64,000 bases of DNA from Paenarthrobacter ilicis (GTDB lineage Bacteria; Actinomycetota; Actinomycetes; Actinomycetales; Micrococcaceae): positions 3,658,001-3,722,000 of the forward strand of contig NZ_JAFBCD010000001.1 in assembly GCF_016907545.1 (NCBI RefSeq), given 5' to 3'. The notes beneath the pieces are model-generated. The model was not told the origin of the DNA, did no database searches, and saw nothing but the letters and a program-made list of their open reading frames with translations. Positions 62,919 to 64,000 of the stretch are shown here, one piece after another. Position numbers and translations under genes: made by a program. The number at the start of each line of letters is the position of its first letter. The stretch's first letter is position 1.

Positions 62919-62993
62919 GGTTTGCCCTTCATGTTTACGACTAAAAAATCTTTGCGAGTTGAGACCGGAATTTATTCGTTGCGTCATATGTCG

Positions 62994-64000
62994 TCAGGCA
63001 TGCACCACCAGCATGTCGGCATCTATCTCTCCATCCGGGTAGAAGCATGCGAAGTCCTGCGACCCCTCGGAAGCCAGTGGCGGCTCCAGACTAAGGCACT
63101 TCTCCTGCTTTGCCGCGGGAAGCGCGGCGAATACCGGGCAACGCGTGGCGAAGTTGCATCCCTTGGGCGCATCCAGCGGGCTGGGGAGGTCGCCTTGCAG
63201 GATGATGCGTTCGCGGGTGCGCTCCAGGTTGGGATCCGGAACAGGAATGGCTGACAGCAGGGCCCGGGTGTAGGGGTGGCGCGGATTGTCGAAGACATCG
63301 TCCACGTGCCCGGTTTCCACGATCTTGCCCAGGTACATCACGGCCACACGGTCCGAAATGTGGCGGACCACTGAGAGGTCGTGGGCCACCATCAGGTAGC
63401 TCAGGCCCAGCTCCGCACGGAGCTTGTCCAGCAGGTTGATCACGCCGGCCTGGACGGAGACGTCCAACGCGGACACCGGCTCATCCAGGACCACCAGCTT
63501 GGGGTTGACCGCCAGTGCACGGGCAATGCCGATGCGTTGCCGCTGGCCGCCGGAGAACTGGTTGGGGAAGCGGTTCACGTGGTCCGGCTGCAGGCCCACC
63601 AGCTTCATGAGCTCCATGATGCGTTTCTTGATGGCGGCCTTGGGCATGCCCAGGTTTTCCAGCGGCTCGGCCAGGACTTCGTACACCGTGAAGCGCGGAT
63701 CCAATGCGCCGGTGGGGTCCTGGAACACCATCTGCATTTCTTTACGCATGGCCATGGTGGTCTTGTGGTCGGTGGCTGCCTTGTTGCTGACGCCGCCAAT
63801 CACCACTTCGCCCACCTGGTCCGGATGGAATTCCATGATTTCCAACAGGGTGGTTGTCTTGCCGCACCCTGATTCGCCAACGATCGAGACGCATTCGCCT
63901 TCGCGGATGTCGAAGCTCAAACCATCCACGGCCTTGACCGTGCCGATCCGCCGCTTGATCAGCGCGCCTTTGAGCAGCGGGAAGTGCTTTTTGACGTCCT
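62994..64000 (-). CDS. Peptide ABC transporter ATP-binding protein (OppF/DppF type), runs off the right edge
   Basis: The frame is open from the stop at 62994 to the window edge, 335 codons. It begins (at the edge) with DVKKHFPLLKGALIKRRIGT, the OppF-type N-terminus. Walker A is VGESGCGKTTTLLEIMEF, the Q-loop MVFQDPTGALDPRFTVYEVL, the signature FSGGQRQRIGIARAL, Walker B LVVLDEPVSALDVS and H-loop MVAHDLSVVRHISDR. The C-terminal oligopeptide-transporter extension with conserved cysteines follows (GCNFATRCPVF, FACFYPDG). Only a few start residues are missing. It is the inner-side motor for the neighbouring binding protein. Confidence 0.93.
   Translation of the reverse strand, partial: DVKKHFPLLKGALIKRRIGTVKAVDGLSFDIREGECVSIVGESGCGKTTTLLEIMEFHPDQVGEVVIGGVSNKAATDHKTTMAMRKEMQMVFQDPTGALDPRFTVYEVLAEPLENLGMPKAAIKKRIMELMKLVGLQPDHVNRFPNQFSGGQRQRIGIARALAVNPKLVVLDEPVSALDVSVQAGVINLLDKLRAELGLSYLMVAHDLSVVRHISDRVAVMYLGKIVETGHVDDVFDNPRHPYTRALLSAIPVPDPNLERTRERIILQGDLPSPLDAPKGCNFATRCPVFAALPAAKQEKCLSLEPPLASEGSQDFACFYPDGEIDADMLVVHA

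Noticed and set aside
61155..63254. 699-codon open frame on the plus strand
   Set aside because: It is antisense to the substrate-binding lipoprotein and ATPase genes, which carry clear family motifs; high GC leaves the opposite frame open.

Overview
The window comes from a high-GC Gram-positive actinobacterium of the Micrococcaceae, most like Arthrobacter/Paenarthrobacter. The evidence is the base composition and codon use, a heterotetrameric sarcosine oxidase operon, an actinobacterial type of cyclic-di-AMP riboswitch, an LPXTG wall protein, a WXG100-like protein and the dense regulator/transporter content. It looks chromosomal. No rRNA, tRNA, CRISPR array, insertion sequence or phage module was seen.

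Layout. 0-4.6 kb: start of gluQ (runs off the left edge), two Lrp/AsnC regulators, a LysE exporter, an SRPBCC gene with an apparent fossil of an ArsR gene in front of it, a helical-repeat protein and a DUF4383 membrane protein. 4.7-18.4 kb: a creatine-to-pyruvate catabolic island. On the minus strand are gntR, an MHS-type transporter, creatinase and iclR; on the plus strand is the tightly packed operon glyA-soxB-soxD-soxA-soxG-sdaA-purU. Creatinase gives sarcosine, sarcosine oxidase gives glycine and methylene-THF, GlyA makes serine, SdaA makes pyruvate and PurU drains formyl-THF. 18.4-21.1 kb: DUF456 protein, malic enzyme, TetR regulator. 21.3-29.0 kb: five tandem paralogous secreted FG-GAP proteins, each ending in a five-unit propeller. 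29-41 kb: transporters (four MFS, one amino-acid permease) with RraA, MarR and GNAT genes, plus a PadR-DUF1048-ABC operon whose permease gene is frameshifted. 40.9-51 kb: a 1346-residue LPXTG protein, the mannitol PTS genes mtlD and mtlA, a TetR regulator and ptsI. 51-60 kb: HTH-hydrolase pair, small acidic protein, ATP-dependent DNA ligase, a c-di-AMP riboswitch in front of a proline-rich membrane protein, a PucR regulator with alanine dehydrogenase, and a WXG100-like protein with a small companion. 60-64 kb: a Gfo/Idh oxidoreductase gene broken by a nonsense codon, a 32-bp tandem repeat array, and a peptide-type ABC substrate-binding protein with an ATPase that runs off the right edge.

Most notable signals: (i) a 16-bp core (GCGGGAYGTGAGAGAG) arrayed at an exact 32-bp period at two loci 52 kb apart, with opposed arms at the first; (ii) five tandem five-bladed, tachylectin-like FG-GAP proteins; (iii) a c-di-AMP riboswitch in front of a protein that stops where a wall-hydrolase domain would be expected; (iv) three decayed genes (arsR remnant, ABC permease frameshift, Gfo/Idh stop in the nucleotide-binding loop). 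All calls are from reading the sequence; no database search was run.
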